Below, in pieces: positions 63,343 to 64,000 of a DNA stretch of 64,000 nucleotides (positions are counted from its first letter, which is position 1; the number at the start of each line of letters is the position of its first letter). The notes beneath the pieces were generated by a model. It made no database searches. It was not told where the DNA came from and worked only from the letters and a program-made list of their open reading frames with translations. Position numbers and translations under genes: made by a program. This DNA comes from Pseudomonas gingeri. Lineage in GTDB: Bacteria; Pseudomonadota; Gammaproteobacteria; Pseudomonadales; Pseudomonadaceae. The DNA lies in the NCBI RefSeq assembly GCF_013385635.1, contig NZ_JACAPR010000021.1:1-64000 (forward strand). The letters are read 5' to 3'.

Positions 63343-64000
63343 TTACAGGTCGCCGAAGAAACGTTTCACGCCTTCAAACCAGCCGCTGGCCTTGGGCGAA
63401 TGCGAACTGTCACCGTCCAGGGAAGCCCGGAACTCTTCCAGCAACTCGCGCTGGCGACGACTCAGGTTGACCGGGGTCTCGACCGCCACGCGACACATCA
63501 GGTCGCCAGCTCCACCGCCACGCACCGGGGCCACGCCCTTGCCGCGAATACGGAATTGCTTGCCGGTCTGGGTGCCTTCCGGAATCTTCAGCTTGACCCG
63601 CCCGTCGAGGGTCGGAATCTCCAGCTCACCACCCAGGGCCGAATCGACAAAACTGATCGGCACTTCGCAGAACAGATGCTTGCCGTCACGCTGGAAGATC
63701 GAGTGCTCGCGCACATTGATCACCACGTACAGATCGCCCGTCGGACCACCCTGCGCGCCCGCCTCGCCCTCTCCGGACAAACGGATACGGTCGCCGGTAT
63801 CGACACCGGCCGGCACTTTCACCGACAGGGTCTTGTATTCTTCGACACGCCCCTGGCCATGGCACGAGTCGCACGGATCGGAAATGATCTTGCCCTGGCC
63901 GTGACAACGCGGGCAGGTCTGCTGCACCGAGAAGAAACCTTGCTGCATCCGTACCTGGCCGATACCGCCACAGGTCGGACAGGTGATCGGCGCGGAGCCC
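63343..64000 (-). CDS. dnaJ: Chaperone protein DnaJ, C-terminal part (truncated by the window end)
   Basis: The reading frame is open to the window edge. Visible: three of the four CxxCxGxG zinc repeats (CPTCGGIG, CPRCHGQG, CDSCHGQG), then C-terminal domains I and II (e.g. GDRIRLSGEGEAGAQGGPTGDLYVVI) and the C-terminus VKRFFGDL. The J domain lies outside the window. The apparent start inside the window at 63948 is only an internal Met. Confidence 0.97.
   Translation of the reverse strand, partial: GSAPITCPTCGGIGQVRMQQGFFSVQQTCPRCHGQGKIISDPCDSCHGQGRVEEYKTLSVKVPAGVDTGDRIRLSGEGEAGAQGGPTGDLYVVINVREHSIFQRDGKHLFCEVPISFVDSALGGELEIPTLDGRVKLKIPEGTQTGKQFRIRGKGVAPVRGGGAGDLMCRVAVETPVNLSRRQRELLEEFRASLDGDSSHSPKASGWFEGVKRFFGDL

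Overview
The window is a contiguous piece of core chromosome from a Pseudomonas of the P. fluorescens type. The evidence is gene order matching, from my memory of it, the P. aeruginosa PAO1 block from about PA4691 to PA4760, high GC with strong third-position GC bias, the Pseudomonas-specific RNAs PrrF and CrcZ, the CbrA/CbrB system, and REP/REPIN repeats of the kind described in P. fluorescens. No prophage, insertion sequence, CRISPR array, toxin-antitoxin pair or other mobile cargo was found; about 87-90% of the window is ordinary coding sequence.

Layout, left to right. 46-255: two tandem REPINs. 251-6455 (minus strand): methionine sulfoxide repair (msrPQ), phosphatidylserine synthase (pssA), and the branched-chain amino acid genes ilvI-ilvH-ilvC behind a leader with a candidate leader peptide. 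6641-10662: a DUF4124 protein, a palindromic repeat, and the PBP1b operon mrcB-lpoP-yqcC. 10780-14111 (plus): APH/P-loop kinase fusion, pentapeptide protein, TfoX-C protein and the cyclic-nucleotide-binding protein CbpA. 14157-18223: an iron island, with a Fur-box-controlled PrrF sRNA and a Fur-box-preceded hmuTUV heme transporter, with deoC between them; the heme receptor and PhuS genes found here in PAO1 are absent. 18224-22265: Rieske protein, sfsA, aminotransferase, dksA, gluQ.

22343-27482 is the carbon/nitrogen control module: cbrX-cbrA-cbrB, then a perfect CbrB site, a sigma-54 promoter and the CrcZ sRNA, which titrates Hfq/Crc. 27665-33519: pcnB-folK, panB-panC (no panD) and pgi. 33732-40698: acetyl-CoA synthetase (with a CA-type Hfq/Crc motif at its ribosome binding site), a methyltransferase, a DUF748 protein, a DUF2845 protein and a BON-domain protein.

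40990-50001 (minus) is the translation/RNA operon tRNA-fMet, rimP, nusA, infB, rbfA, truB, rpsO, pnp, in the same order as the enterobacterial metY-nusA-infB operon. 50098-56381: tRNA-Leu(GAG), secG, tpiA, glmM, folP, ftsH, rlmE; yhbY is divergent from rlmE. 56807-64000: DUF4149 gene, greA, carB, carA, dapB and the truncated 3' part of dnaJ.

The most interesting material is regulatory rather than a new gene system: the leader of ilvI, the carA upstream hairpin and palindrome, the rpsO and rimP leaders, a possibly leaderless mrcB, the CbrB site fused to the cbrB terminator, and the acs/CrcZ connection. Locus comparison shows three gene absences (panD, a gene between carA and carB, and phuR/phuS) that are worth following. 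I did not find a convincing wholly novel system.
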